Below are positions 8,027-17,646 of a DNA stretch of 54,895 nt, in pieces; position 1 is the stretch's first letter, and each line of letters begins with the position of its first letter. The notes below the pieces were generated by a model. That model was given only the letters and a program-made list of their open reading frames with translations. It was not told the origin of the DNA and ran no database searches. Origin of the DNA: an uncultured Prevotella sp. (lineage in GTDB: Bacteria; Bacteroidota; Bacteroidia; Bacteroidales; Bacteroidaceae). The position numbers were made by a program, and so were the translations under genes. The stretch lies in contig CABUXJ010000016.1 in the NCBI GenBank assembly GCA_902495455.1, positions 1 through 54,895 of the forward strand, in the 5' to 3' direction.

Positions 8027-9406
8027 TTAGTTTCTCCCTCCGCCGAGCGCACTGTAGAGACTGACCACGGCTTGCATCTTGCTGAAGTCGTCGGATGCCT
8101 TGGACAACTCTGCGTTGAGCAGACTGGTCTGTGCGGCGATTACTTCGAGATAGGTGCTTCCGCTGCTTGTGTACAGTTGCTTTGTGTCTTCGACGTTCTT
8201 TTTCAACACTTCCACTTGCTTTGCCTCGATGCGTGACTTCTCGTCGGCAGAATTGTACTGCACGAGTGCGTCGCTGACCTCGCTGCCGGCTTTGAGTATC
8301 GCGTTCTGCCAATCGTTGTAGGCCTGCTCCTGCTGGGCTTTGGCTACCTTAAGTCCGGCGACGATCTGACCGTGCTGGAAGATGGGCTGCACGAGACTGC
8401 CAACGGCAGAAAGGAGCCACTTGCCGGGATTGACGATGCCCATGCCGCTGTTGTTGGTATAGGCGCCGGTGCCGCTGATGGTGATGTTCGGATAGAAGCG
8501 GCTGCGCGCCGTCTCCGTGTCATAGAAGCACTGGGCGAGCTTCATCTCGGCTGCGTGGACGTCCGGACGGTTGTTGAGCATCTGGACGGCAACGCCTGTG
8601 CTCAGCTCTGTCGGCAGCGTCTGGGCTCCGAGCGTACCGCGGGCAATTGTCTGTGCGGGCTGGCCGAGCAGCAGAGAGAGAGAGTTCTCGACTTCGCGTA
8701 TCTGACGCTTGAGGTCTACGGCCTGCGCCTGAACAGAGTAGTAGTTGGCCTCGGCGCTCTGCACGCTCGTCGAACGGGCACGGCCGAGATCCATCTGAAG
8801 TTTCATCATGTCCCACGTGTCTTTGGTCAGACCTTCCATCTCGGTGACAATCTGGAGCTGGCGGTCAAGCATCAGCAAGGTGTAGTACATGTTGGCAATG
8901 CCGCCGATGATGTTGCTCCTCACGGCCATCTGATAGTCTTGTGTGGCTATCAGGGCGACCTGCGCACTGCGCTTCTGCGACAACAGATTGCCGAAGAGGT
9001 CGAGACTCCAGCTTGCTGTCACGGGCAGCGAGTAGATCTTTGACGGTGTGTGGCCGTCCCAAGAGGAGAGCGTGCCCTGCGGAGAGAATGAGAACGACGG
9101 CACAAATGCCAACTTTGCGGCAGTCAGCTGTGCTTTGACCATCTTGACGTTGAGGGCTGCGTTGAGCAAGTCCGGATTGTTGGCCAGTCCGGTCTCGATG
9201 AGCGTCTGAAGCTGCGGGTCGGTGAAAACGCTGCGCCACGGCATATTGCCGAAACTCGTAGTGTCGCTGACGGCAAGCGTGTCGGTGAGCGAGTTGATGT
9301 CACGGACCAGTCCGGTAGTGTTGGCTTCGGGACGCTCGTATTTGTTGTAGAGTCCGCAGCTGCCGAGAAGCAACGTTGCGGACATTATCATAATCAATTT
9401 CTTCAT
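8027..9406 (-). CDS. RND efflux outer-membrane channel lipoprotein (OprM/NodT type)
   Basis: It is the outer-membrane exit duct of a tripartite efflux pump, a trimeric TolC-like channel. From MKKLIMIMSA the protein has 459 residues. A signal peptide ends in the lipobox LLGSC, and two tandem OEP repeats follow (about residues 55-250 and 270-455), each a long alpha-helical hairpin with beta segments. The sequence NLDLLNAAL-like start of repeat one and TARSRFYPN in repeat two are typical. An alternative start at 9418 overlaps the stop of the pump gene by one base (TAATG), so translation is coupled either way. It is the last gene of the three-gene operon. Confidence 0.93.
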   Translation of the reverse strand: MKKLIMIMSATLLLGSCGLYNKYERPEANTTGLVRDINSLTDTLAVSDTTSFGNMPWRSVFTDPQLQTLIETGLANNPDLLNAALNVKMVKAQLTAAKLAFVPSFSFSPQGTLSSWDGHTPSKIYSLPVTASWSLDLFGNLLSQKRSAQVALIATQDYQMAVRSNIIGGIANMYYTLLMLDRQLQIVTEMEGLTKDTWDMMKLQMDLGRARSTSVQSAEANYYSVQAQAVDLKRQIREVENSLSLLLGQPAQTIARGTLGAQTLPTELSTGVAVQMLNNRPDVHAAEMKLAQCFYDTETARSRFYPNITISGTGAYTNNSGMGIVNPGKWLLSAVGSLVQPIFQHGQIVAGLKVAKAQQEQAYNDWQNAILKAGSEVSDALVQYNSADEKSRIEAKQVEVLKKNVEDTKQLYTSSGSTYLEVIAAQTSLLNAELSKASDDFSKMQAVVSLYSALGGGRN

Positions 9407-9417
9407 ATCAGTCATCA

Positions 9418-12400
9418 TTATTTTTGCAATTCAACAGGACGAGTGTACTGCATCATTTCGGTGTCGACCTTGGCATTGTCATCATTAAACTCGATCGGCT
9501 TGATCCTCTCTTGTATCTTCTGGAAGATAAAGAAGAGGGCCGGCACGACCATAATCTGACAAATCATACCGATGGCCATACCGCCGACGGCAGCCGCACC
9601 GAGGGTCATGTTACCGTTATAGCCTACGCCCATCGGAACGAGCAACGGCAACAGACCGATAATCATGGCCAGCGAAGTCATAAGAATCGGGCGCAGACGG
9701 GCTGCGGCTCCCAATACAGCGGCCCATGAGATGGCCATACCCGTACGGCGGCGCTCAAGGGCGAACTCGACGATAAGGATGGCGTTCTTGGCCAACAGAC
9801 CGATAAGCATGATGAGCGCAATCTGCATGTAGATGTCATTCTGCTTGCCGAACAGGTTGGTAAAGAGGAAGGCGCCGGCCAATCCGAACGGAATGGAAAG
9901 GATTACCGACAGAGGCAACACGTAACTCTCATACTGTGCCGACAGGATAAGGTAGACGAATGTCAGACAGAGCACGAAGATGATAGCCGTGGAGTTGCTT
10001 GACTCCTGTTCCGAACGTGTCAGACCGGAGAATTCGTATGAGTATCCCTCGGGCAGACTCGTGGCAGCCACTTCTTCCATCGCCTTGATAACGTCACCAG
10101 TAGAATATCCGTCGGCAGGCGAAGCGTTGACGTTGATAGAGGTGAAGAGGTTGAAACGGTCAATCTCCTGCGGCGCATAAATCTTCGTCAGATTGACATA
10201 CTCCGTTATCGGGCTCATGCCGTTGGCCGTGCGTACATATATGTTGTCAAGGCTCTTCAGGTCGCCGCGGAACTCGTATGCTGCCTGTATCATGACACGG
10301 TAGAGCTTACCGTAGCTGTTGAAATTGGATGCGTAGAGGCCTCCGAAGTAGCCCTGCATCGTGGAGAGCACCACCGACGGGTCGATGCCGCTTTGCTTAC
10401 ATTTGGCCACATCCACGTCCATCATATACTGCGGATACTTGGAATTGTACTGTGTCATGGCGTTCGACACTTCCGGACGCTTGTTGAGTTCGCCGAGGAA
10501 CTTCTGCGTCACGTCGAAGAACTTGTTCACGTCACCACCCGTACGGTCCTGCATGGAGAATGTCAGACCGTTGGTTGCAGAGAATCCCTGCACCATAGGC
10601 GGCTGGAATGCCAATATCTGAGCGTCCTTGATGGCGGCAGTCTGCTTGTAAATCATACCGAGCACCATCTTCGAACCGAGATTGTGCACACCAAAGAACT
10701 TCAGCGGTCCTTCGGAACCATTACGTTCTTCGAAGCTCTTCAGCTTGACAATGAACGTTCCCTGATTGGAACCCTGACCTCCGATGAAGCTGTAACCGGT
10801 GATACGCAGTGTACTCTGTATGGCCGGATTCGACTTCAACATGTTGTCCACCTGGTTCATCACATTGTCGGTCTTCTCAAGACTCGTACCCGGATTGGTG
10901 GCAACAGTAACGAAGAGTGTACCTGTATCCTCATCGGGCACAAGACCTGTACGGGTGTTGGCCATCAGCAAGCCCATGCCGGCAATACCGACAATGACGG
11001 CGGCAATGGCTATTACGGGGCGCTCGACAATACGGCGCACGCCGTTCTGGTACTTCTTCTGTATCTTGTTGTAGGATGCGTTGAACGCTGCGTGGAAACG
11101 GTCTATCCTTGACATCTTCCGCTCCGTTCCGTCAGCGTTGTGCGGCTTCAGCAGGATGGCGCAGAGAGCCGGCGACAGCGTAAGGGCGTTGAGGGCCGAG
11201 ATGACGATGGAGATGGCCATTGTCACACCAAACTCACGGTAGAACGTTCCGCTCGTACCGCCGAGGAATGACACGGGGATGAACACGGCCGACATCACGA
11301 GAGTAATGGAGATGATAGCGCCGGAGATTTCGCTCATGGCGTCTTTCGATGCCGTCACCGCGCTCTTGTAACCCAAGTCGAGCTTGGCATGGACGGCCTC
11401 GACCACCACGATGGCGTCATCGACCACAATGGCGATGGCAAGCACGAGAGCGGCCAGCGTCAGAAGGTTGAGCGAGAAGCCGAACACGTAGAGGAAGAAG
11501 AACGTTCCGATCAATGACACAGGCACGGCGATAAGCGGGATAAGCGTGGACCGCATGTCCTGCAGGAAGATGTAAACCACGATGAACACGAGCACGAAAG
11601 CCTCGATAAGAGTCTTGATAAGCTCATGGATTGAAGCGTCGAGGAACTCGGTCACGTCCTGCATCACCTTCAGTTCCGTTCCCGGCGGCAGAGACTTGCT
11701 CGATTCTGCCAGCACGGCCTTTATATCCTTTGCAATCTGCGTGGCGTTACTTCCGGCAGTCTGGGTGACCATCATCATGATAGAAGACTGCCCGTCCACG
11801 GCCTGTTTGAACGAGTAGTAGAGACCACCGAGCTCAACCTTGGCCACATCCTTCACGCGGACGGTCTGTCCGTCGGTATCGCTCGTGATGATCATGTCGG
11901 CAAATTCCTCCGGAGTCTTCAGACGGCCTTTGTATCGGATGGTGTATTCGTATTGGTTGTTGGTCTGTTCTCCGAATTTACCCGGAGCGGCCTCGATGTT
12001 CTGCTGAGCCAGGATGCCGGTGATGTCACTCGGCATGAGGTTGTGGTTCTTCATCTTCACGGGGTCAAGCCACAGACGCATGGTATACGACTGCAGACCC
12101 ATTGCCTGACATTCACCAACTCCGTTGACACGCTTGATGGCCGGGATGATGTTGATGTCGGCGTAGTTGCCGAGGAACTGGTTGTCATATTTCGCCGGGT
12201 CACCGGTGAGGGCGAAGATGAGCACCGTACTGGTCTGGCGCTTCATCACCTGCACACCGGCACGTGTAACTTCGGCCGGCAGCAAGGCTGACGCCTGCGA
12301 CACGCGGTTCTGCACGTTCACCTGCGCCATATCGGCGTTGGCGCCCTGCTTGAAATACACTGTTATGGAGGCTGAACCGTCGTTGGTGGCTGATGATGTC

Positions 12401-12636
12401 ATGTATGTCATGCCTTCCACACCGTTGATCTGCTCCTCCAGCGGGGCAATGACGGAGTTCAGCACGGTCTCGGCGTTGGCACCGCTATATGACGCACGCA
12501 CCATCACCGTTGGCGGAGCGATGTCAGGATACTGCTCGATAGGCAGCGACACCAGTCCTATGAAACCCAATATCACTGTCAGGATGGAAATCACCGTCGA
12601 CAGTACCGGGCGTTCGATAAATCTATCTAATTTCAT
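9418..12636 (-). CDS. RND efflux pump inner-membrane transporter (HAE1/AcrB type)
   Basis: A 1072-residue proton-driven exporter of the AcrB/MexB class, acting as a trimer in the inner membrane and exporting drugs, bile salts or other amphiphiles. Twelve membrane helices are arranged as 1+5 twice, with two large periplasmic loops. The start MKLDRFIERPVLSTVISI is typical. The proton relay aspartate pair is in AIVVDDAIVVVEA, and the partner lysine is in GLLAKNAILIVEFALER. It lies 19 nt after the adaptor gene and overlaps the channel gene. The substrate cannot be read from sequence. Confidence 0.95.
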   Translation of the reverse strand: MKLDRFIERPVLSTVISILTVILGFIGLVSLPIEQYPDIAPPTVMVRASYSGANAETVLNSVIAPLEEQINGVEGMTYMTSSATNDGSASITVYFKQGANADMAQVNVQNRVSQASALLPAEVTRAGVQVMKRQTSTVLIFALTGDPAKYDNQFLGNYADINIIPAIKRVNGVGECQAMGLQSYTMRLWLDPVKMKNHNLMPSDITGILAQQNIEAAPGKFGEQTNNQYEYTIRYKGRLKTPEEFADMIITSDTDGQTVRVKDVAKVELGGLYYSFKQAVDGQSSIMMMVTQTAGSNATQIAKDIKAVLAESSKSLPPGTELKVMQDVTEFLDASIHELIKTLIEAFVLVFIVVYIFLQDMRSTLIPLIAVPVSLIGTFFFLYVFGFSLNLLTLAALVLAIAIVVDDAIVVVEAVHAKLDLGYKSAVTASKDAMSEISGAIISITLVMSAVFIPVSFLGGTSGTFYREFGVTMAISIVISALNALTLSPALCAILLKPHNADGTERKMSRIDRFHAAFNASYNKIQKKYQNGVRRIVERPVIAIAAVIVGIAGMGLLMANTRTGLVPDEDTGTLFVTVATNPGTSLEKTDNVMNQVDNMLKSNPAIQSTLRITGYSFIGGQGSNQGTFIVKLKSFEERNGSEGPLKFFGVHNLGSKMVLGMIYKQTAAIKDAQILAFQPPMVQGFSATNGLTFSMQDRTGGDVNKFFDVTQKFLGELNKRPEVSNAMTQYNSKYPQYMMDVDVAKCKQSGIDPSVVLSTMQGYFGGLYASNFNSYGKLYRVMIQAAYEFRGDLKSLDNIYVRTANGMSPITEYVNLTKIYAPQEIDRFNLFTSINVNASPADGYSTGDVIKAMEEVAATSLPEGYSYEFSGLTRSEQESSNSTAIIFVLCLTFVYLILSAQYESYVLPLSVILSIPFGLAGAFLFTNLFGKQNDIYMQIALIMLIGLLAKNAILIVEFALERRRTGMAISWAAVLGAAARLRPILMTSLAMIIGLLPLLVPMGVGYNGNMTLGAAAVGGMAIGMICQIMVVPALFFIFQKIQERIKPIEFNDDNAKVDTEMMQYTRPVELQK

Positions 12637-12655
12637 TGTCAGTCTTTACTTAAAA

Positions 12656-13858
12656 TTACATTCCCATTGCTTTCTTGAACTCGCCCAGATCGCCCTGTGC
12701 CTCACCGAGCTTCTCTGCCTTCTTCAGCTTCTCTTCATACTGAGCTTCTGACAGCTGCTTGATCTCCGTGCCGTCAGTGAGACTTGTCACACCATAGACC
12801 ACGATGATGTCGCCGGCCTTCAGACCGCTCGTTATGATATACGTCTTGCCGTCGTTGTTGGGATTGATTGTGACGGGGCTGTATTTCACCTTATTATCCT
12901 TGCCGACGATGTAGACGAAATACTTGTCCTGCACCTGCATGACAGCAGACTGCGGGATGACGATAGCGCTCTGCGCGATGCTGGGGACTATAATCGAGCC
13001 GGATGCGCCGCTTCTGAGCTTCTGGCCGGGATTATCGAAGTCGGCACGCACCTGCACTGTGCCGGTGGCAGCGTCGATGACACCGCTCACTGCGGCCACA
13101 CGTCCTGCCGTGCTGTATAGGCTTCCGTCGGCCAGCTGCAACTTGACAGGCGGGAAGTCCTTGATGGCAGCGTCCAGACCGCCATCAGAGTGAGTCATGG
13201 TCATCAACTCTTTCTCCGTCAGAGAGAAGTAGACCTGCATAGTCTTGTTGTCCGAGACGGTTGTCAGCGGCTGCGGATTTGACGAACTTACAAGTGCGCC
13301 GACCTTGTAGGGCAGTTCACCGACGACGCCATCGGCCGGACTGGTCACGTAACAGAAGTCGAGGTTCTGCTTGGCAGAGGCGTAGCTGGCCTCGGCCTGT
13401 GCCAGAGCGGCTTTGGCCGACTCGTATGCGTTTTGTGCCGACTGGAGTTCGAAGTCACCGATGACTTTGTTCTCAAACAGCTTCTTGCTGTTCTCATATG
13501 TCAGCTTGGATGTGTTCAACTGGGCTGTGGCAGCGTTGACAGATGCCTTTGCCTGACGTGCGGCAGCCTCGTATGTGACATTGTCAATAACGAAGAGCAC
13601 TTGGCCTTTGCGTACGGCCTGTCCTTCCTTTACATTGATTTTCGTAATGAATCCGGCGATTTTCGGACGGATTTCCACGTCCTGCACACCTTTGATTGTT
13701 GCAGGATAGGTGTTCTGCAACTCCGTGTCTGTCGTCTGTACCGTTCTTACGGCATACTCGTTGTCGCCAAAGTTAGGCTTGCCCTGGCTTCCGCCACCAC
13801 ATGAAGCAAGCACCGCTGCGGCCATTGCCGTAATGATAAACATCTTTTTCTGTTTCAT
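12656..13858 (-). CDS. RND efflux periplasmic adaptor lipoprotein (AcrA/MexA type)
   Basis: A 400-residue membrane-fusion protein that links the pump to its outer-membrane channel. The signal peptide ends with lipobox VLASC, so the protein is lipid-anchored. Domains in order are lipoyl/biotinyl half (about 60-95), alpha-helical hairpin (95-165), second lipoyl half with SPADGVVGELPYKVGALV, beta-barrel (200-280) and membrane-proximal domain (290-380). It is the first gene of the operon, with a promoter at 13945-13974 and a leader of about 80 nt. No dedicated regulator gene is adjacent. Confidence 0.94.
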   Translation of the reverse strand: MKQKKMFIITAMAAAVLASCGGGSQGKPNFGDNEYAVRTVQTTDTELQNTYPATIKGVQDVEIRPKIAGFITKINVKEGQAVRKGQVLFVIDNVTYEAAARQAKASVNAATAQLNTSKLTYENSKKLFENKVIGDFELQSAQNAYESAKAALAQAEASYASAKQNLDFCYVTSPADGVVGELPYKVGALVSSSNPQPLTTVSDNKTMQVYFSLTEKELMTMTHSDGGLDAAIKDFPPVKLQLADGSLYSTAGRVAAVSGVIDAATGTVQVRADFDNPGQKLRSGASGSIIVPSIAQSAIVIPQSAVMQVQDKYFVYIVGKDNKVKYSPVTINPNNDGKTYIITSGLKAGDIIVVYGVTSLTDGTEIKQLSEAQYEEKLKKAEKLGEAQGDLGEFKKAMGM

Positions 13859-13944
13859 ACCTATTTATATTTACTACTTTGTTAATATCTGATTAATACA
13901 TACCAACACTGAAAACTTTTTCGTCTCGTTCGGTTTTCAAGGTG

Positions 13945-13974
13945 CAAATATACCATATTATCATAATTCTGCAA
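13945..13974 (-). promoter_or_regulatory. Promoter of the efflux operon
   Basis: On the minus strand TTG (13972-13974) precedes TATATTTG (13945-13952) by 19 nt. The following leader holds a small GAAAAC/GTTTTC hairpin (13911-13938). Confidence 0.7.
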
Positions 13975-14030
13975 TAAGCATCGGTCAATATTTAAGAATA
14001 TTTATCTGTTTATAAGGGCTCTTTTCAGAA

Positions 14031-14185
14031 GTTAAGGAGTTAAAGGGAGTTATCACTCCGCTACGCTCCGTTCAGGAGTTAAGCCGATGGCCGACATAAA
14101 GACATCCACTTGTCATTCAATAAGAGTATCGGCTTAACTCCTGAACGGAGCGTAGCGGAGTGATAACTCCCTTTAACTCCTTAAC
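14031..14185. repeat. 58-bp perfect inverted repeat
   Basis: Arms 14031-14088 and 14128-14185 are perfect reverse complements over 58 bp with a 39-nt centre, and pairing continues imperfectly outwards. It fills the gap between the efflux promoter region and the end of the cca-like gene. It could act as a terminator for that gene in RNA, but the length is far beyond what termination needs. The rest of the gap 13859-14202 holds only the efflux promoter and leader. Confidence 0.9.
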
Positions 14186-14202
14186 CTCTAAAAAGAGCAC
14201 TC

Positions 14203-15630
14203 CTAAGACACCAGCCCCATCTTGCGGGCCTTCTCCATGAGCAGCGCCATGAGTGGTTCGCGCTCGTTGGGGACCCGGTTGTCGAGCACGGCGTCCTTGA
14301 GCGTCTGCTTGAGCGTCCCCACCTCGCGACAGGGCGGGAGGTGAAACATCTCCATTATCTCGTTGCCGTCGATGCACGGCTGCAAAAGACGCTTGTAGTC
14401 CTTTTCCTTCAGGTCGGTCAGTTTTTCGCGGACGATACGGAAATTCTCCAGAAAACACTTCTTGCGGACCTGGTTCTTGCTCGTGATGTCGGCCTCACAG
14501 AGCGTCATGAGATCGTCTATGTCGTCGCCGGCGTCATTCATCAGCCGTCTGACGGCACTGTCCGTGACCACCTCGTCGGCGATGACGATGGGGCGCATGT
14601 GGAGGTTGACCAGTTTCTGGACATACTTCATCTTTGCGTCCAGCGGCAGCATGAGCCTGCGGAAGAGCGGCGGGACCATCTTTGCGCCGATGATGTTGTG
14701 ATTGTGGAACGTCCATCCGGCGGCATTGTCCCAGCGCTTGGAGCGCGTCTTGCCGATGTCGTGGAGCAGTGCGGCCCAGCGGAGCCACAGAGAGTCCGTG
14801 CGGCGACAGATGTTGTCGACGACCTCCAGCGTGTGATAGAAGTTGTTCTTGTGAGCCCGTCCGTTGCGTGTCTCGACGATGTCGAGGGCCGCCAGTTCGG
14901 GCATGATGAGGTTGAGCAGTCCCGAGCGCTGCAGGTCGACAAATCCGCGGCTTGGTGTTGGGGTGAGCATGATCTTGTTGAGCTCGTCCTTTATGCGTTC
15001 GCCGCTGATGATTTTGATGCGATGGGCGTTGCGTTCGAGAGCGTCGAAGGTCTCGTCCTCGATGCGGAAGTTGAGTTGAGTGGCAAAACGTATGCAGCGC
15101 AACATGCGCAACGGGTCGTCAGAGAAGGTCACGTCGGGGTCGAGCGGCGTGCAGATGATGCCGTCCTCGAGGTCGTAGATGCCGTCGAAGGGGTCTACCA
15201 GCTCACCGAAACGGTCGCCGTTGAGACAGATGGCCATAGCGTTGATGGTAAAGTCGCGGCGGTTTTGGTCGTCCTCGAGCGTGCCGTCCTCGACGACGGG
15301 CTTGCGCGAGTCGTGGCTGTAGCTCTCACGGCGTGCTCCGACAAATTCGACCTCGGTATCGCCGCACTTCACCTGTGCCGTCCCGAAGTTGCGGAAGACG
15401 GAGAGATGGGCCTTGCGCCCGAGCATCTGCTTCAGTTCGGCAGCCACGCTGATGCCGCTGCCCACGACGACCACGTCGATGTCGTTGGACGGCCGTTGCA
15501 GGAAGATGTCGCGGACATATCCGCCCACGACATAACATTCGACGCCGAGGCGGTCGGCTGCTGCCGATATCTGACGGAAGATCTTCTTGTCGAGTATCTG
15601 CGCCAGTTCTTCATCAGTATATATTTTCAT
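14203..15630 (-). CDS. cca: CCA-adding tRNA nucleotidyltransferase with HD domain
   Basis: A 475-residue class II nucleotidyltransferase expected to add or repair the 3' CCA of tRNAs. The N-terminal catalytic domain carries GGYVRD and the metal-binding NDIDVVVVG, followed by RRDFTINAMA and the neck motif DPLRMLRCIRFA. A central HD domain contains ALLHDIGKTRSKRW. Such HD fusions are usual in Bacteroidota. I chose MKIYTDEELAQ at 15630 as start. The open frame to 15675 would place the start within or before the promoter box at 15663-15670. Some relatives are poly(A) polymerases, so the CCA role is the likely but not the only reading. Confidence 0.9.
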   Translation of the reverse strand: MKIYTDEELAQILDKKIFRQISAAADRLGVECYVVGGYVRDIFLQRPSNDIDVVVVGSGISVAAELKQMLGRKAHLSVFRNFGTAQVKCGDTEVEFVGARRESYSHDSRKPVVEDGTLEDDQNRRDFTINAMAICLNGDRFGELVDPFDGIYDLEDGIICTPLDPDVTFSDDPLRMLRCIRFATQLNFRIEDETFDALERNAHRIKIISGERIKDELNKIMLTPTPSRGFVDLQRSGLLNLIMPELAALDIVETRNGRAHKNNFYHTLEVVDNICRRTDSLWLRWAALLHDIGKTRSKRWDNAAGWTFHNHNIIGAKMVPPLFRRLMLPLDAKMKYVQKLVNLHMRPIVIADEVVTDSAVRRLMNDAGDDIDDLMTLCEADITSKNQVRKKCFLENFRIVREKLTDLKEKDYKRLLQPCIDGNEIMEMFHLPPCREVGTLKQTLKDAVLDNRVPNEREPLMALLMEKARKMGLVS

Positions 15631-15662
15631 CTTTTTCTTCCGGTATATCTGAATTCGGGCTG

Positions 15663-15670
15663 CAAAATTA
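15663..15670 (-). promoter_or_regulatory. -7 box of the cca-like gene
   Basis: TAATTTTG on the minus strand fits TAnnTTTG and lies 33 nt before the chosen start. The -33 box is weak. Confidence 0.55.
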
Positions 15671-15699
15671 CACAAAAACTCCGGGATATTCGCGAAAAT

Positions 15700-16140
15700 C
15701 GGAAAAAATGACGCTCTGACTGCGTTTGACGGGAAAGCATGGTTTTCCTACAAAATTGTTAAAATTCAGAATAATCACAACAAATGCCTCTTCATTTTTA
15801 AAGAATTTGAAAATAAAAATCCCTCGGCCGCAAATTCTTCAAAAATGAGCGTGCATCTTTTACCATCTGTCCGTCAGTGCGTTATGACAAATTCAACGAA
15901 AGTGTGCAACATTTTGGCCGGTTTCGTGTTGCCGTAAGGGCCTTACGGCATCGCAGCGGGGCCCTCGTTGCATCGCAGCGGCGGCCCCGTCGTGAGCCAA
16001 CGGCGTGCTCGTTGCGACCCCGGGAGGCCCTTACGGCTCGACAGCCGACAGATTTTTGGCGCGTCGCGGCGTAGTTTTGTCAATATTTCGGCTTTGCCGC
16101 CGTTTTTTCGGAGGATTTTCAAAAGTTAAATTCCATGATA
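15700..16140. repeat. GC-rich palindromic intergenic element, copy C
   Basis: The gap 15631-16405 has no credible gene. At its centre GCCGTAAGGGCCTTACGGC (15931-15949) is a near-perfect palindrome. It is followed by GC-rich stretches with CTCGTTGC and, at 15994-16040, a stretch of about 45 bp that closely matches 32804-32850 in copy D. AT-rich flanks contain CCGTTTTTTCGG-like runs seen around the other copies. Confidence 0.78.
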
Positions 16141-16304
16141 TTATTTTGACACTAAAAAGGTGTCGGATAAGCTGTCAAGCAACAATCATAGCCTTTCAAC
16201 ATGACCAAACGGGGCAAATATATGACCAAAATAACATTCTTTAACCATCATCACGATTTCACGGACGGGCAAACAGTGGGATTTCGGCGCGTTTTTGCAG
16301 GACA

Positions 16305-16346
16305 CAAAAAAAGTCATTGAAATTCCGCCACCGGATTTCAATGACT
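16305..16346 (-). terminator. Terminator after the radical SAM gene
   Basis: On the minus strand a stem of about 15 bp (16331-16346 with 16312-16327, one base bulged) is followed by seven T residues. Confidence 0.9.
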
Positions 16347-16405
16347 ATCAGAGAGTTACATCCCTCATGACGGAACGCGGTTTTTTCGGCAAGACGCCAC
16401 TTTTT

Positions 16406-17185
16406 TCAGTAAGACGCCGTGCACGGGATGCCCGCCGCGAGGACACGGTCGCGGATGGTGTCGAGCTCTTCTCGGGTGGCTTTCCGCAGTCCGTGGTCGG
16501 GTGTCTCACGGTCGATGGTGTAGATCATCACGCTCTGCGGACCGATCTCCCGGACGGTCTCGAGCCACGGAGCGACATAGTCTTCGCCCGTGTTGTCGAC
16601 GTCGAGTCCGTCGTCCGACATGCCCTTCATGAACATGGTCTGTATGATGGCATGACCGCCGAACGCCTTCATGCCGGCGACGATGTCATCGACGGAATAA
16701 GTTCCCGTCGGACGGTCGACAGCGGCGATATAGCGCGGGCAGATCGTGTCGAGCTTCAGGATGTTGTTGTCCACACGCATCAGGGCGGCGTGGACATCGG
16801 GACGATGGAGCTGCGTGGAGTTGCTGAGCACGGAGATGCGCGCTTCGGGAAAATAGCGGTCGCGCAGCCGGATGGTGTCGTCGATGATTTCGGCAAACCG
16901 CGGATGGACGGTCGGTTCACCGTTGCCGGCGAAGGTCAGCACGTCGGGGGCGGGACCGTTGGTCTGCATGTCACGCAGACGGGCCTCAAGAGCAGCCGCC
17001 ACCTCCTCGCGGGTGGGCAGGGGGCGCGTCGGACGGTGGTCGCGGTTGAACCCGCACTCACAGTAGATGCAGTCGAACGTGCACACCTTGCCGTCTGCGG
17101 GGAGCAGGTTGATACCGAGCGAGACGCCGAGCCGGCGACTGTGGACAGGGCCGAATATCGGTGATGGATAGATTACAGTACTCAT
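16406..17185 (-). CDS. Radical SAM protein, TYW1-like (COG0731)
   Basis: A 259-residue radical SAM protein. The cluster-binding motif is CTFDCIYC (CX3CX2C), about residues 34-41. The region before it, IFGPVHSRRLGVSLGIN, and TFAGNGEPTVHP after it are hallmarks of the group related to the tRNA wybutosine enzyme TYW1. Bacteria do not make wybutosine, so the substrate is unknown. The start at 17185 (MSTVIYPSPIFGP) follows a TACTTTTG box at 17206-17213. The frame is open further upstream but that part is not conserved in character. It is a single-gene unit with its own terminator. Confidence 0.88.
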   Translation of the reverse strand: MSTVIYPSPIFGPVHSRRLGVSLGINLLPADGKVCTFDCIYCECGFNRDHRPTRPLPTREEVAAALEARLRDMQTNGPAPDVLTFAGNGEPTVHPRFAEIIDDTIRLRDRYFPEARISVLSNSTQLHRPDVHAALMRVDNNILKLDTICPRYIAAVDRPTGTYSVDDIVAGMKAFGGHAIIQTMFMKGMSDDGLDVDNTGEDYVAPWLETVREIGPQSVMIYTIDRETPDHGLRKATREELDTIRDRVLAAGIPCTASY

Positions 17186-17205
17186 TGTCGTTGGATTTTG
17201 TCGGC

Positions 17206-17213
17206 CAAAAGTA
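17206..17213 (-). promoter_or_regulatory. -7 box of the radical SAM gene
   Basis: TACTTTTG on the minus strand, about 20 nt before the start codon. It supports the start at 17185. No clear -33 box. Confidence 0.55.
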
Positions 17214-17274
17214 CATAAAAACTCTGAGATATCCGACCACCGGGGTGTTAAAAACGTGCGAAGCGCTTTATGCA

Positions 17275-17481
17275 AACGCAAAGACCGCAAAGACGCAAAG
17301 CATCATTGACGATAAAGTGAAGTGCAAACACGATGACGCGATGTCGCAGAGTCTTTACGTCCGTGGTGGTTGTGGGTGTATCAAAATGGCCACGTGATGC
17401 TTGGTAGGGACATATTTTCCCCTACAATCTGCTTCCCCCGCATTTTGACACACCCCTTTGTGCCCTTGCGGTCTTTGCGTT
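17275..17481. repeat. Nested inverted repeats in the radical SAM-ftsX gap
   Basis: The divergent gap 17186-17646 has no gene. Outer arms (AACGCAAAGACCGCAAAG at 17275-17292 and its complement at 17465-17481) enclose an inner pair (17375-17387 with 17441-17453) and a central hairpin GTAGGG..CCCTAC at 17404-17425. The GTAGGGACATA form recurs at 40355 and 42131. Confidence 0.75.
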
Positions 17482-17607
17482 GAAATTCCATACTTAGGAT
17501 GTCTTTACGTTTACGATGCCACCAACATACCATGACACCGCAACAAAAATGAGCCACGATGGCGGTTAATACATGTTAAATGGACCGGAGGTTACTGGTT
17601 TTTTTGT

Positions 17608-17615
17608 TACTTTTG
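17608..17615 (+). promoter_or_regulatory. -7 box of the ftsX cluster
   Basis: TACTTTTG lies 31 nt before the ftsX start and fits TAnnTTTG. The -33 region has a T run but no clear TTTG. Confidence 0.6.
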
Positions 17616-17646
17616 CAGCAATTTAGGTGTATTACATCTTCACTGA

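Noticed and set aside
14341..15711. Long open frame (456 codons) opposite the cca-like gene
   Set aside because: It is antisense to a well-supported gene, has no family resemblance and reflects GC-rich codon use on the other strand.
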